From JAWWBL01 sp033720975 (lineage in GTDB: Bacteria; Actinomycetota; Acidimicrobiia; Spongiisociales; ZC4RG35): DNA of 29,677 nt. Each line of letters opens with the position of its first letter. The first letter of the stretch is position 1. Positions 7,424 to 15,696 of the stretch are shown piece by piece. The notes under the pieces were generated by a model. That model searched no databases, was not told the origin of the DNA, and saw nothing but the letters and a program-made list of their open reading frames with translations. Where the stretch lies: positions 1 to 29,677 of the forward strand of contig JAWWBL010000011.1 in the NCBI GenBank assembly GCA_033720975.1, given 5' to 3'. The translations under genes and the position numbers were made by a program.

Positions 7424-8162
7424 ACCTCAGCGACGCGATAAGAGTGAAGACCGCGGTGAAACCCAGAAGGATCGCGGTGGGGGCCATTACCGCCGCCACC
7501 CCACCTTCGTTGAGGATGGTGTCCAGAAAGCCCTCCATGGCCCAGTAGGTGGGGATGAAGTTGGCGACGCTCTGCACCCAGTCGGGGAGGACCGAGATGG
7601 GGACGAGGGCGCCGCCAACTCCGGCGAACGTCACACCGGTCAGGTTGATGTAGGTGTTCAGTTGCAGCGATGTCCTGGCGAGCGCCGTGATCGCCATTCC
7701 GAAAGAGATCATGCTCAACGAGAATCCGAGGACGATCATCGACAACGCCACCAAGGACCCGGTGATGACAAGGTCGAAAACCAGCACTCCCAGAGCGAAC
7801 AGGGCCGCGAACTGAGCGACGGCTATCAGCAGTGTGGGCACCAACTTGCCCACCATGATGTCGCCCGTCGTTGCCTGGCTGGCCCGCACACGGTCCCACG
7901 TGTGCCAGCCGTGCTCTCTGAAGAACGTGAAACCCAGATAGGCACCGGTGAAGGTCACGAACATCGCCGCCATCCCAGGCACGGCCTGCTCCGCGCCATT
8001 GGCTCCCATGAAGCCATCTGCCTGTAGCGACAGCCCGAAGAGCGGCTTCATCAGCCCCATCATCAGCAGAGGCATGACTATTAGGAAGATGATGCTGCCG
8101 GGGTCGTCTCTCAGGCCCTTCATCTCGTGGCGGAAGATCACCCAACTACGACGCAGCGACAT
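7389..8162 (-). CDS. ABC-2 type transporter permease
   Basis: A 257-residue integral membrane protein with about six hydrophobic segments, beginning with a short cytoplasmic N-terminus (RSWVIFRHEMKGLRDDPG) typical of ABC-2 permeases. The first segment is IIFLIVMPLLMMGLM; later ones include LLIAVAQFAALFALGVLVF and GVTFAGVGGALVPISVLP, with the ABC-2 pattern leading to a final helix AILLGFTAVFTLIASL. It pairs with the ATPase encoded just upstream: its ATG lies inside the ATPase 3' end (17-base overlap), preceded by a strong GAGGAGGTGG ribosome site. The likely role is export of a drug, lipid or natural product; the substrate is unknown. Confidence 0.87.
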   Translation of the reverse strand: MSLRRSWVIFRHEMKGLRDDPGSIIFLIVMPLLMMGLMKPLFGLSLQADGFMGANGAEQAVPGMAAMFVTFTGAYLGFTFFREHGWHTWDRVRASQATTGDIMVGKLVPTLLIAVAQFAALFALGVLVFDLVITGSLVALSMIVLGFSLSMISFGMAITALARTSLQLNTYINLTGVTFAGVGGALVPISVLPDWVQSVANFIPTYWAMEGFLDTILNEGGVAAVMAPTAILLGFTAVFTLIASLRFRTAETKVYVG

Positions 8163-9090
8163 CTGCCACCTCCTCGTCAGGGTTGTAGCGCCGGCCCGTC
8201 AGCGACAGAAAGACCGACTCGAGGCTCGGCCGTATGAAGTCCAGGTCGACCAGCCTCTCCGAGTCCGTGCCCAGGCTCGAAAGAATCCGAGCGGCGTCCC
8301 TTCCGGGCTCATCGACCGCGACTCGCACCGCGGTTCCGTTGTACCTAGCTGTGAATTGCTCGCCCAGCTTTGGGGGCGGCCCGTCGAAGACCAGCTCTAC
8401 AACGGCGCTCCCGCTGTTTGCTATCAGGTCGGGTACCGAGCCTTCGGCAATGACCGAACCGTGATCGATGATGACGACACGGGCACCCAGAGCCTCGACC
8501 TCCTCCAGATAGTGGGTCGAATAGAGCACCGAGGATCCTCGCTCGGCCAGGTCCTTCACAGCTTCGATCAGCGCAGCCCGTGTCTCTACGTCCGCCCCTG
8601 CCGTGGCCTCGTCCAAGAGAACGAGCCGCGGGTTGTTGACCAGGGCCATCGCGGTGTGAAGTCTGCGCTTTTGGCCACCCGACAGCTGGCCTGCCTTGCG
8701 ATCCATCAGCTCAGAGAGGCGAAGTGCCTCGGCGATGGACTCGACTTGCCGAAGGGCGTCCCGTTGCCGCAGACCGGCGATCTCGGCAAAGAACATCAGG
8801 TTTTGGGAGACCGTATCGACCGGATAGACGCCCAGTTCCTGTGGAGCCAGCCCGATGTGACGGCGAGCCCGCTCCGGATGCGCAAGCGCATCAACATCGA
8901 GGACACGCACAGAACCGGCATCAGCCTGCCGCAGCCCGCACACGATCGACACGAGCGTCGTCTTCCCGGCCCCGTTGGGGCCGAGAAGAGCGACGATCTC
9001 CCCCTCCCCGACGGCCAGGCTGACACCGTCGAGGGCGACAACCTGTCCGTAGGATTTGAAGAGGTCCCGGACGTCGAGAATCGGAATCAT
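8146..9090 (-). CDS. ABC transporter ATP-binding protein (DrrA/CcmA-like exporter family)
   Basis: 314 residues. It shows Walker A GPNGAGKT (37-44), a Q-loop at Q84, signature LSGGQ (136-140), Walker B LVLLD with catalytic Glu161, and switch His193 in STHYLEEVEAL. All catalytic residues are present. The usual DEPT after Walker B reads DEAT, a mild oddity. The C-terminal 100 residues form the regulatory extension seen in DrrA-type exporters (EPGRDAARILSSLG...). It energises the ABC-2 permease encoded immediately downstream. Its ATG overlaps the stop of the preceding membrane-protein gene by 4 bases (ATGA), so the three genes form one tightly coupled operon transcribed away from the histidine kinase. 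Confidence 0.92.
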   Translation of the reverse strand: MIPILDVRDLFKSYGQVVALDGVSLAVGEGEIVALLGPNGAGKTTLVSIVCGLRQADAGSVRVLDVDALAHPERARRHIGLAPQELGVYPVDTVSQNLMFFAEIAGLRQRDALRQVESIAEALRLSELMDRKAGQLSGGQKRRLHTAMALVNNPRLVLLDEATAGADVETRAALIEAVKDLAERGSSVLYSTHYLEEVEALGARVVIIDHGSVIAEGSVPDLIANSGSAVVELVFDGPPPKLGEQFTARYNGTAVRVAVDEPGRDAARILSSLGTDSERLVDLDFIRPSLESVFLSLTGRRYNPDEEVADVAAS

Positions 9091-9722
9091 GGCACTGAGA
9101 GCGGCTCAGGGGTCTTGTTGTATCGGTAAATCCAGATCCCGGCCATTGGCGCCCAAAGGAGCACCAGGGCGACAACGGCCCACGAGTAGGGCGAGATCAG
9201 TGCGAGAGCCAGGATCAGGCTGATGATCGCGATTCTGCGCGGGGCACCACTCCATCTGAGAGCGGGAATCGACGCTGCTGCGATCATCGCTGCAAACCCG
9301 AGAGTCGCGCCGTTGCCAACGACCAGCGAGGTCAGGTCGGCGAGCGCAGCAGTAGCACCGGCGTCAACGGAGTCATGCACCCAGGCACGCTCCGCAGCGG
9401 CGAGGGTCGCCAAGTAACCGATTGCGAGCGTCGATGCAGCAAGAACCCCGCCGGCTCCGGAGATGAAAGAAAGCCGTTCCGTATCGCCGTCGATCTCCCT
9501 GATCGATGCATACATGCTCCCGCTGAACCAGAGAAGGGCAAACGCCGCGAGTAATCCAACGTAGGAGCCGGTCATGACTCGGATCGCATCAGACGACAAG
9601 AACTCGGCGATGTCGCTCGCCGGGGGCATGAACTCGAACGTATCCGCGGTCAGCAACGACGACGCGAGCCACAGGACAGCGAATGCCACACCAGTAAGCG
9701 GAGCAACTCTCTTCTCCCACAT
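9087..9722 (-). CDS. Polytopic membrane protein of unknown function, first gene of the ABC operon
   Basis: 211 residues with about five or six hydrophobic helices (near residues 8-25, 52-70, 88-110, 130-152 and a final pair at 163-200). No recognisable catalytic motif, and I cannot place it in a named family. The ATG at 9722 is preceded by the strong Shine-Dalgarno AAGGAGGT (9734-9727). Being first in a three-gene operon with an ABC-2 exporter, it could be a sensor, an immunity-like or an accessory subunit; this is inference from position only. A candidate -10 lies at 9747-9742. Confidence 0.72.
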   Translation of the reverse strand: MWEKRVAPLTGVAFAVLWLASSLLTADTFEFMPPASDIAEFLSSDAIRVMTGSYVGLLAAFALLWFSGSMYASIREIDGDTERLSFISGAGGVLAASTLAIGYLATLAAAERAWVHDSVDAGATAALADLTSLVVGNGATLGFAAMIAAASIPALRWSGAPRRIAIISLILALALISPYSWAVVALVLLWAPMAGIWIYRYNKTPEPLSVP

Positions 9723-9741
9723 GTCGACCTCCTTGTCGGCG

Positions 9742-9747
9742 AAGGTA
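9742..9747 (-). promoter_or_regulatory. Putative -10 box (TACCTT) for the ABC exporter operon
   Basis: TACCTT on the minus strand ends at 9742. The expected start near 9735 leaves a very short leader carrying the AAGGAGGT ribosome site. The 153-base gap 9723-9875 holds this promoter and presumably that of the divergent kinase, for which I see no clear TANNNT. Confidence 0.35.
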
Positions 9748-9875
9748 TGGGAGAAAAATCATCAGTGGAACATGGGCAGCCATCCGATCATGGTGAGGCA
9801 AGCCTCAGGTTTGCCGGGCTCTCCGGTGTGGTCTACGTCATGGACGATCCGGCTGCCACCCGCCACAATCACAAC

Positions 9876-11867
9876 ATGACCACCAAGGCCCTCTGGGGCG
9901 TACTGGCGTCGGCGGCAGTTGCTTACGTCGTCTCCTTCGCCTGGACGATAGGCAACGGGTTGAATGACCCCGCCGTCCTGCTCTGGGGACTTGTCATGGT
10001 GCCGGCCGTCGCGGCGGCAGGTGTGGTTCTCCTCTGGAAACGGCCCCACAGCCGGATCGGGCATCTCCTGGTGGGTGTGGGACTCTGCATGTTCGTAATA
10101 CCGGCTGCCCTCGAAGGCCCAACCACTGTGGCTTACGAGACTCTGGGACCGCAGTCATGGGTTTGGGCATCGATCCTCGCCAACAAGGTGCTCACGATGG
10201 TGGCGGTCGTCCTCATGTGCGCACTCGTAGTCCTGTTGCCGGACGGGAAGTATTCCAGCGTCCGCGAACGCAAATTCGTTAGTTGGCTTTGGCCCCTGCC
10301 TTTTCTTCCCGTCCTGTCGCTCATCTCGAACGAGATGGTCATCAAGTACAGCCAAACGTTCCCGGGTATCGACGATGTCTCCAGCCCCTACACGGTGGAC
10401 GCGTTGCTCCCGTTCGGCGTTGCCATCGATACCGCCGCTAACGCCCTCGCCGGCACGGCCTTCTTCATCGCGGTGCCGATGCAGATTGCTCGCTATCGCA
10501 AAGCGCCCATCCGGGAACGAAAGCAGGTCCGTTGGGTGATCTATGCCATCGGCGTCGCAGTGGCCGTCGGCGTGACTCCATACGTCCTCGAGACGTTGGG
10601 CGTGATGGACCCGCTCGGGCACACACTCGCCGCCGGATTGTGGTCGATCATCCCGATAACAATCATCCCTGCATCGGTCGTCGTCGCGGTACTCGAGCCA
10701 AAGTGGGTCGACGTCGACATCGTCATACGGAAGTCCTTCGTCTACGGCGCCCTCTCGTTCGTCATCTTGTTGCTCTACGTCAGTGTCGCCGCCGCCTTCG
10801 GTGTCGCCGCGGGCTCTCGGATGGAGATCGAGATAGCCGTTGTCCTGACGGTCGTCATCGCGCTGCTGTTCCAACCGGCGCGCCAGCGTCTCCAAGTGGT
10901 CGCCGACCGCTGGGTGTTCGGGCAGAGGCCATCGAAATACGAGGCAGTGACCGGATTCAGTGAGACACTCGAACGGTCGGCAGACCCTCGCGAGCTACTC
11001 CCCCACCTGGTGGACACGATCCAACGCGCCCTCGACCTCGAATGGGCCACCGCGACTCTCGACGACGGATCTCACGCCGAAGTGGGCAACGTCGTGGGAA
11101 GCCCGGCCTTCACCGTCTCCATTGGTTCAGAGGAGGACCGCATCGGCTCCATCGAGTGCGGGCCCAAAGTAGAGGGCTCGGTCGCCGACGACGAGGTACA
11201 GCTGGTGAGGACACTCGCAGGCCAAGTAGGGCTGGCGCTGATCAACGCACGACTGGCCGGACGCATCGTCAACGCAGCCGAATCGGAGCGGCGGCGAATC
11301 GAGCGAAACATCCACGACGGCGCCCAGCAGGAGTTGGTGGCGTTGGTGGCCCGACTCGGGATGGCTCGCGCTTCTGCATCGAAAGGTGAACTGGGTGCTG
11401 AAGAAATCGAAGGTCTCCAGCAGGAGGCGCAGCGGATACTCGGGGATCTCCGGGACCTTGCCCAAGGAATCCACCCGTCCGTCCTGAGCGACGGAGGGAT
11501 CCTGGAGGCGGTCGAGGAACGTTGCGCCACCATGCCAATCGACGTGACTCTCAAGGCCCCCGAGTCGCTGCGATCGCACCGCTTCGCCGATGACATCGAG
11601 GGTGCCGCCTACTTCTTCGTCACCGAATCCCTGGCCAATGTGCTCAAACACTCTGAAGCGTCGAGTGCCACTGTCACGCTCACGCTCCACGACGGATCCT
11701 TGATTCTGGATGTGGCCGACAACGGGAAGGGGTTCGAACCCTCTGTCACCAGCCAAACAGGTCTCGACGGCCTCCGCGACCGTCTCGCCGCACTGGGCGG
11801 AACGCTCACCGTGTCCGCCGGGCCAGGCAAGGGAGCCCGGACTCGAGCAACTCTCCCCGCGCGATGA
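9876..11867 (+). CDS. NarL-type sensor histidine kinase
   Basis: 663 residues from this start. The N-terminal half (about 5-370) has some eight to ten membrane helices with the loops RKAPIRERKQVRW and DVDIVIRKSF, common in actinobacterial multi-helix sensors. A GAF-like linker (about 350-470) follows. The HisKA_3 dimerisation motif ERRRIERNIHDGAQQ carries the phospho-acceptor His480, and the HATPase shows an N-box (ESLANVLKHS), a G1 box (DNGKGF) and a final GLDGLRDRLAALGG helix. It autophosphorylates and passes phosphate to the response regulator encoded next (4-base ATGA overlap). The frame is open to 9747 and ATG 9840 is an alternative; 9876 was chosen because the first helix follows directly, but evidence for the exact start is weak. 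Confidence 0.88.
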   Translation: MTTKALWGVLASAAVAYVVSFAWTIGNGLNDPAVLLWGLVMVPAVAAAGVVLLWKRPHSRIGHLLVGVGLCMFVIPAALEGPTTVAYETLGPQSWVWASILANKVLTMVAVVLMCALVVLLPDGKYSSVRERKFVSWLWPLPFLPVLSLISNEMVIKYSQTFPGIDDVSSPYTVDALLPFGVAIDTAANALAGTAFFIAVPMQIARYRKAPIRERKQVRWVIYAIGVAVAVGVTPYVLETLGVMDPLGHTLAAGLWSIIPITIIPASVVVAVLEPKWVDVDIVIRKSFVYGALSFVILLLYVSVAAAFGVAAGSRMEIEIAVVLTVVIALLFQPARQRLQVVADRWVFGQRPSKYEAVTGFSETLERSADPRELLPHLVDTIQRALDLEWATATLDDGSHAEVGNVVGSPAFTVSIGSEEDRIGSIECGPKVEGSVADDEVQLVRTLAGQVGLALINARLAGRIVNAAESERRRIERNIHDGAQQELVALVARLGMARASASKGELGAEEIEGLQQEAQRILGDLRDLAQGIHPSVLSDGGILEAVEERCATMPIDVTLKAPESLRSHRFADDIEGAAYFFVTESLANVLKHSEASSATVTLTLHDGSLILDVADNGKGFEPSVTSQTGLDGLRDRLAALGGTLTVSAGPGKGARTRATLPAR

Positions 11868-12565
11868 CGTTGCGAGTGATCATCGCGGAGGACCACTACC
11901 TGGTGCGTGAAGGCACGAGGCAGCTCCTGGAGTCGGGTGGGGACGTCGAGGTGGTTGCCTCGGTGGGCGACGCAGAAACTCTTCTGGCTGCCGTCGAAGA
12001 AGAGAAGCCCGATGCAGTGATCACCGACATTCGGATGCCTCCAACCCATCAAATGGAGGGAATCGAAGCGGCTCACGCAATCCGTGACAACTACCCGGAG
12101 ATCGGTGTAGTGGTCCTCTCCCAGTACGTGAACTCGCTGTACGCCTTCGAGTTGTTCCGGGAGGGCACGGCAGGCTTCGCCTACCTGCTCAAGGACCGAA
12201 TTGGCGACCTCGACGAATTAGTGCGGGCCCTCACCGAAGTTGCAGCCGGGGGTTCGGTGATAGACCCGCTGGTAGTCGAGGGTCTCCTTGCTCGTCGTCA
12301 AAAGCTGGGCGGATCCCTGCTGGAAACTCTCACCGACCGTGAGACCGACGTGCTGTCGGAGATGGCTCAAGGCAAGTCGAACGCGGCCATTGCCGATTCG
12401 TTGTTCATCTCGCAATCGGCCGTCGAGAAGCACATCAACTCGATATTTGCCAAGCTGACACTTCGGCCCGAAGACGGCGAGCACCACCGCAGGGTCGCTG
12501 CAGTGCTCACGTTCCTCAGAAACCAGGACCTGACAGGGCCTGGAGCCGACCTCACCGAGCCCTGA
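11864..12565 (+). CDS. NarL/LuxR-family response regulator
   Basis: 233 residues. The receiver domain (1-120) has the acidic pair E9/D10, phosphorylation site Asp55 in AVITDIRMP, and Lys110 in YLLKD. A LuxR-type HTH follows (about 155-200: LTDRETDVLSEMAQGKSNAAIAD then the recognition helix SQSAVEKHINSIF). The start overlaps the kinase stop by 4 bases, so it is the cognate partner. The divergent ABC exporter operon is the obvious candidate target, as for many actinobacterial exporter/two-component pairs, but no operator was recognised in 9723-9875. Confidence 0.94.
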   Translation: MTLRVIIAEDHYLVREGTRQLLESGGDVEVVASVGDAETLLAAVEEEKPDAVITDIRMPPTHQMEGIEAAHAIRDNYPEIGVVVLSQYVNSLYAFELFREGTAGFAYLLKDRIGDLDELVRALTEVAAGGSVIDPLVVEGLLARRQKLGGSLLETLTDRETDVLSEMAQGKSNAAIADSLFISQSAVEKHINSIFAKLTLRPEDGEHHRRVAAVLTFLRNQDLTGPGADLTEP

Positions 12566-12588
12566 TCGGATCCAAACCCGGGCCGGGT

Positions 12589-12594
12589 TAGATT
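12589..12594 (+). promoter_or_regulatory. Putative -10 box (TAGATT) for pdp
   Basis: TAGATT lies in the 37-base gap after the response regulator gene and ends 8 bases before ATG 12603. No ribosome site is present, consistent with a leaderless mRNA. It is the same hexamer as at 177-182. Confidence 0.47.
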
Positions 12595-12602
12595 CCCGAG
12601 CG

Positions 12603-13901
12603 ATGTCATACAACGCCGAGGACCTGATCGTCGTCAAGAGGGATGGAGGGTCGTTGACAGCCAGCCAGATCGAGTGGCTGGTGAGCGCCTACACCGAGGA
12701 CGAGATCCCCGATTACCAAATGGCAGCCTTGGCCATGGCGATCCTGCTGAACGGCATGGACACGGCCGAGCTTACGATCCTCACATCCGCGATGCTGCGT
12801 TCGGGAGAGGTCATGGACTTCTCGGACCTCGCGTTTCCGAAGGTTGACAAACACTCCACGGGAGGTGTCGGGGACAAGATCTCCATTCCTCTGGCTCCAA
12901 TGGTGGCGTCGTGCGGCGTCGCCGTTCCGATGATGTCGGGCCGCGGTCTCGCCCACACCGGCGGGACCCTCGACAAGCTCGAGTCGATTCCCGGCTACAC
13001 CACGGAGTTCGATGCGGCACGCTTTCGATCCCTCCTGATCGAGCATGGATTGGTGATGGCGGGCCAATCGGCAGACATCGCTCCCGCCGACAAGAAGCTC
13101 TACGCGCTACGCGACGTGACGGGGACAGTCCCGAGCATCCCTCTCATCGCAGCTTCGATCATGTCAAAGAAGCTGGCAGAGGGTCTGGATGGGCTGGTCC
13201 TGGACGTCAAGACCGGCTCGGGCGCTGCAATCAAAGACCTGGCCAAGTCCCGTGAGCTTGCCAAGACCATGGTCGACATCGGCGCGGGCAGTGGGGTCGA
13301 AACGGTCGCTCTGATCACATCTATGGAGCAGCCACTTGGCGCCGAGGTAGGAAATGCCAACGAGATAGTCGAGTCGCTAGCAGTCCTGCGGGGTGAGGGG
13401 CCTCCGGATGTGACCGAGCTGACGATGGCTCTGGGCGAGGTGATGCTCGAGTTGGCCGGGATCGATGGGGGGCGCAGTCGCCTCGAAGAGGCGATTTCCT
13501 CGGGGGACGCCACGAAGAAGTTCGCCGAGATCATCGCGGCACAAGGCGGCGATCCGTCAGTTGTCGACGACTCCAGCATCCTGCCAACTGCCCCACTGGA
13601 AGACAGCATCGTCGCCCCTCGCAGCGGGTTCGTGACACGGTGCGACGCATTGACCATCGGTGTCGCCACCACCAACCTCGGCGCAGGCCGGGTCTCCCTG
13701 GGGGGGGTTGTGGATCCTGGCGTGGGAGTCTCCGTTCTGGCCAAGATCGGCGATCGCGTCTCGGAAGGCGACACGTTGGCGAGGGTCCGGTACTCGAAGG
13801 AGAACCTGTGGGAGGACAACCGTTCGCAAATGGCTTCGGCCTGGAATATCAGCAGCACTCACGTGGCGCCGCCATCACTCATCGTCGACCGCATCGATTG
13901 A
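12603..13901 (+). CDS. pdp: Pyrimidine-nucleoside phosphorylase (thymidine/uridine phosphorylase family)
   Basis: Phosphorolyses thymidine, deoxyuridine or uridine to the free base and (deoxy)ribose-1-phosphate. The 432 residues fit the Pdp/DeoA family (about 433-440). The family signature SGRGLAHTGGTLDKLE is intact, as are the phosphate-binding KHSTGGVGDK segment and SIMSKKLAEG. The N-terminal KRDGGSLTASQIEWLVSAYTEDEIPDYQM and C-terminal domains complete the fold. B. subtilis-type Pdp (broad pyrimidine specificity) is slightly favoured over strict thymidine phosphorylase by overall resemblance, but substrate range is not settled. The uracil or thymine released could feed upp, and cdd upstream of the same pathway is 2 kb away. 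Confidence 0.93.
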   Translation: MSYNAEDLIVVKRDGGSLTASQIEWLVSAYTEDEIPDYQMAALAMAILLNGMDTAELTILTSAMLRSGEVMDFSDLAFPKVDKHSTGGVGDKISIPLAPMVASCGVAVPMMSGRGLAHTGGTLDKLESIPGYTTEFDAARFRSLLIEHGLVMAGQSADIAPADKKLYALRDVTGTVPSIPLIAASIMSKKLAEGLDGLVLDVKTGSGAAIKDLAKSRELAKTMVDIGAGSGVETVALITSMEQPLGAEVGNANEIVESLAVLRGEGPPDVTELTMALGEVMLELAGIDGGRSRLEEAISSGDATKKFAEIIAAQGGDPSVVDDSSILPTAPLEDSIVAPRSGFVTRCDALTIGVATTNLGAGRVSLGGVVDPGVGVSVLAKIGDRVSEGDTLARVRYSKENLWEDNRSQMASAWNISSTHVAPPSLIVDRID

Positions 13902-13931
13902 CCTCCCGATCGTCATAGCTCGTTGGCGGGT

Positions 13932-13937
13932 TACCAT
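13932..13937 (+). promoter_or_regulatory. Putative -10 box (TACCAT) for etfBA
   Basis: TACCAT lies in the 69-base gap after pdp. Unlike neighbouring leaderless genes, etfB has a leader of about 27 bases with an AAGGAG-type ribosome site (13957-13962), so this is a conventional promoter layout. Confidence 0.38.
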
Positions 13938-13970
13938 CGCCGGCCGACTCGACACAAGGAGAGAAGCGGA

Positions 13971-14729
13971 ATGAAGGTCGCGGTCTGTGTGAAGCAGATC
14001 CCCGATCCCGCCACCCCTTACACCCTCCAGGAGGGCACCAACTGGCTGGTACGTCCCGATGACCAGGTCATGGACGACACCGACCGCTACGGGGTGGAGA
14101 TGGGTTTGCAACTGGCCGATTCAGGCGCCGGGGCCGTCACGCTGTTCAGCATGGGCCCCACGGGTAATGCCCAGGCGATCCGGCAGGCGCTTGCAATGGG
14201 GGCCGACAAGGCGGTCTTGATCGACGATGCCGCCCTCGGAGGCTCGGACGCTCTCACGACGGCGCGGGTCCTCGCCGCCGCCATCGAGAAGGAGGGCTAT
14301 GACCTGATCATTGCGGGAACCGAGTCGACCGACGGTTACACCGGCGTCGTCCCCCAAATGCTGGCAGAGATCCTCGGTATCCCATCACTCACCTATGCGA
14401 CCCACGTGGAGGCTGCCAACGGAGAGGTCATGATCCATCGACAGACCTCTGCGGGCTACGACGTAGTCAAAGCCCAGATGCCTGCGGTCGTTGCCGTAAC
14501 TGCCGGGGTGGTTGAGCCCCGGTACCCCACTTTCAAAGGAATCATGGATGCCAAGAAGAAACCCGTGGAGACACTCACCGTCGGCGACCTAAGCATGGGG
14601 CCCAAGACAGATCAGGAGGTGAAGGAGGTCACCGACGCTCCTGAGCGATCTGCGGGGCGCATAGTGGAGGATGACGGCAGCGCCCACCTCGAGATCGTCG
14701 CGCTTCTCGAAGAGCGGAAGGTGATCTGA
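13971..14729 (+). CDS. etfB: Electron transfer flavoprotein beta subunit
   Basis: 252 residues, the family's normal length. It starts MKVAVCVKQIPDP, the classic EtfB N-terminus, and contains the DRYGVEMGLQL helix, ALAMGADKAVLIDD and AGTESTDGYTGVVPQMLAEILGIP, all EtfB landmarks. The beta subunit binds AMP and forms the dehydrogenase recognition loop; with EtfA it carries electrons from acyl-CoA and related dehydrogenases to ETF:quinone oxidoreductase. ATG 13971 is set by the AAGGAG Shine-Dalgarno 8 bases upstream; the frame is open to 13923 but the extra residues have no homology. Its TGA is directly followed by the etfA ATG, indicating coupled 1:1 synthesis. Confidence 0.95.
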   Translation: MKVAVCVKQIPDPATPYTLQEGTNWLVRPDDQVMDDTDRYGVEMGLQLADSGAGAVTLFSMGPTGNAQAIRQALAMGADKAVLIDDAALGGSDALTTARVLAAAIEKEGYDLIIAGTESTDGYTGVVPQMLAEILGIPSLTYATHVEAANGEVMIHRQTSAGYDVVKAQMPAVVAVTAGVVEPRYPTFKGIMDAKKKPVETLTVGDLSMGPKTDQEVKEVTDAPERSAGRIVEDDGSAHLEIVALLEERKVI

Positions 14730-15677
14730 ATGTCCGAGGTGTGGGCTTTCGTGGAAGAGAACGACGGGACGCCTTCTTCTCTGGGTCTCGAGCTTCTGGC
14801 CAAGGCAAGGGACCTAGGTGACGTGACAGTCGTCTATCTAGGCCACGCGTCGGATGATGCTTTGGCGACCCTTGGAGATCATGGGGCCGACCGCGTCCTG
14901 GTGGCTGAGACAGGTGACCGACTTCCCGCCGCTCCTCTGGCGGCGGCGCTCGCCGATCGCATCGCTGCGGAAGCCCCCGATCTGGTTCTGTTCGGTCAGG
15001 CCTACACAGATCGCGACGTCGCCGGGAGGCTCGCGGCGCGCCTCGGTGTAGGAGTCCTCTCCAACGCTTCTGACGTGCGGATGGTCGACGGCGGAGTCGA
15101 GACTCAGCACGAGATCGATGGTGGGACCAAGATCGCGACAGCCAGCATGTCGAGCCGGACGCCAATCGTCCTGATTCGGCCGAAGTCTTTCCCTGCTTCA
15201 GCAGTGGGCGGGACAACCCCCGAGACGGCGAGCCTCGAGCTTCCAGACCTTGGGAAAGCCGACGCAGTGATAGTCGAGAGCCATGTCGAAGAGCGGGAGG
15301 GACCGCAGCTAGGCGAAGCCGCGATCGTGGTATCGGGTGGACGCGGGCTCGGTTCCGCCGAGGCCTATGACCTCGTGGTGAAGCTCGCAGGCCTGTTGGG
15401 CGCCGCCACGGGCGCAACGAGGGCGATAGTCGATGCGGGCTGGGTCCCATACGCGCTCCAGGTCGGCCAGACCGGCAAGACCGTCAAGCCCGACGTCTAC
15501 ATCGCGGCCGGCATATCCGGTGCGATGCAGCACGTGGTCGGGATGAAGGACAGCACAACGATCATCGCAATCAACAAAGATCCTGACGCACCCATCTTCT
15601 CCATGGCAGATCTAGGAGTCGTCGGTGACGTCCACAAAGTGCTTCCTGCGCTGATCGAGTCGCTGGAGAGCCGGTGA
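14730..15677 (+). CDS. etfA: Electron transfer flavoprotein alpha subunit
   Basis: 315 residues. The C-terminal FAD domain carries the family signature GQTGKTVKPDVYIAAGISG followed by AMQHVVGMKDSTTIIAINKDPDAPIF; upstream are VVSGGRGLG and ATRAIVDAGWVP. The N-terminal domain starts VWAFVEENDG, as usual for EtfA. It forms the heterodimer with EtfB, holds FAD and passes electrons to ETF:quinone oxidoreductase. The start codon is adjacent to the etfB stop, with AAGGTGA upstream as ribosome site. No acyl-CoA dehydrogenase or ETF-QO gene is in the window, so the electron donor is not indicated locally. Confidence 0.95.
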   Translation: MSEVWAFVEENDGTPSSLGLELLAKARDLGDVTVVYLGHASDDALATLGDHGADRVLVAETGDRLPAAPLAAALADRIAAEAPDLVLFGQAYTDRDVAGRLAARLGVGVLSNASDVRMVDGGVETQHEIDGGTKIATASMSSRTPIVLIRPKSFPASAVGGTTPETASLELPDLGKADAVIVESHVEEREGPQLGEAAIVVSGGRGLGSAEAYDLVVKLAGLLGAATGATRAIVDAGWVPYALQVGQTGKTVKPDVYIAAGISGAMQHVVGMKDSTTIIAINKDPDAPIFSMADLGVVGDVHKVLPALIESLESR

Positions 15678-15696
15678 GCTCCGCTCGATAGGCCGT

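Noticed and set aside
7948..9129. 393-residue open frame on the plus strand across the ABC ATPase
   Set aside because: Antisense shadow of the ABC genes, which show all catalytic motifs on the minus strand.
9723..9875. Search for a response-regulator operator in the exporter/kinase gap
   Set aside because: I found no clear repeated or inverted site in the 153 bases; only a minus-strand -10 and ribosome site stood out.
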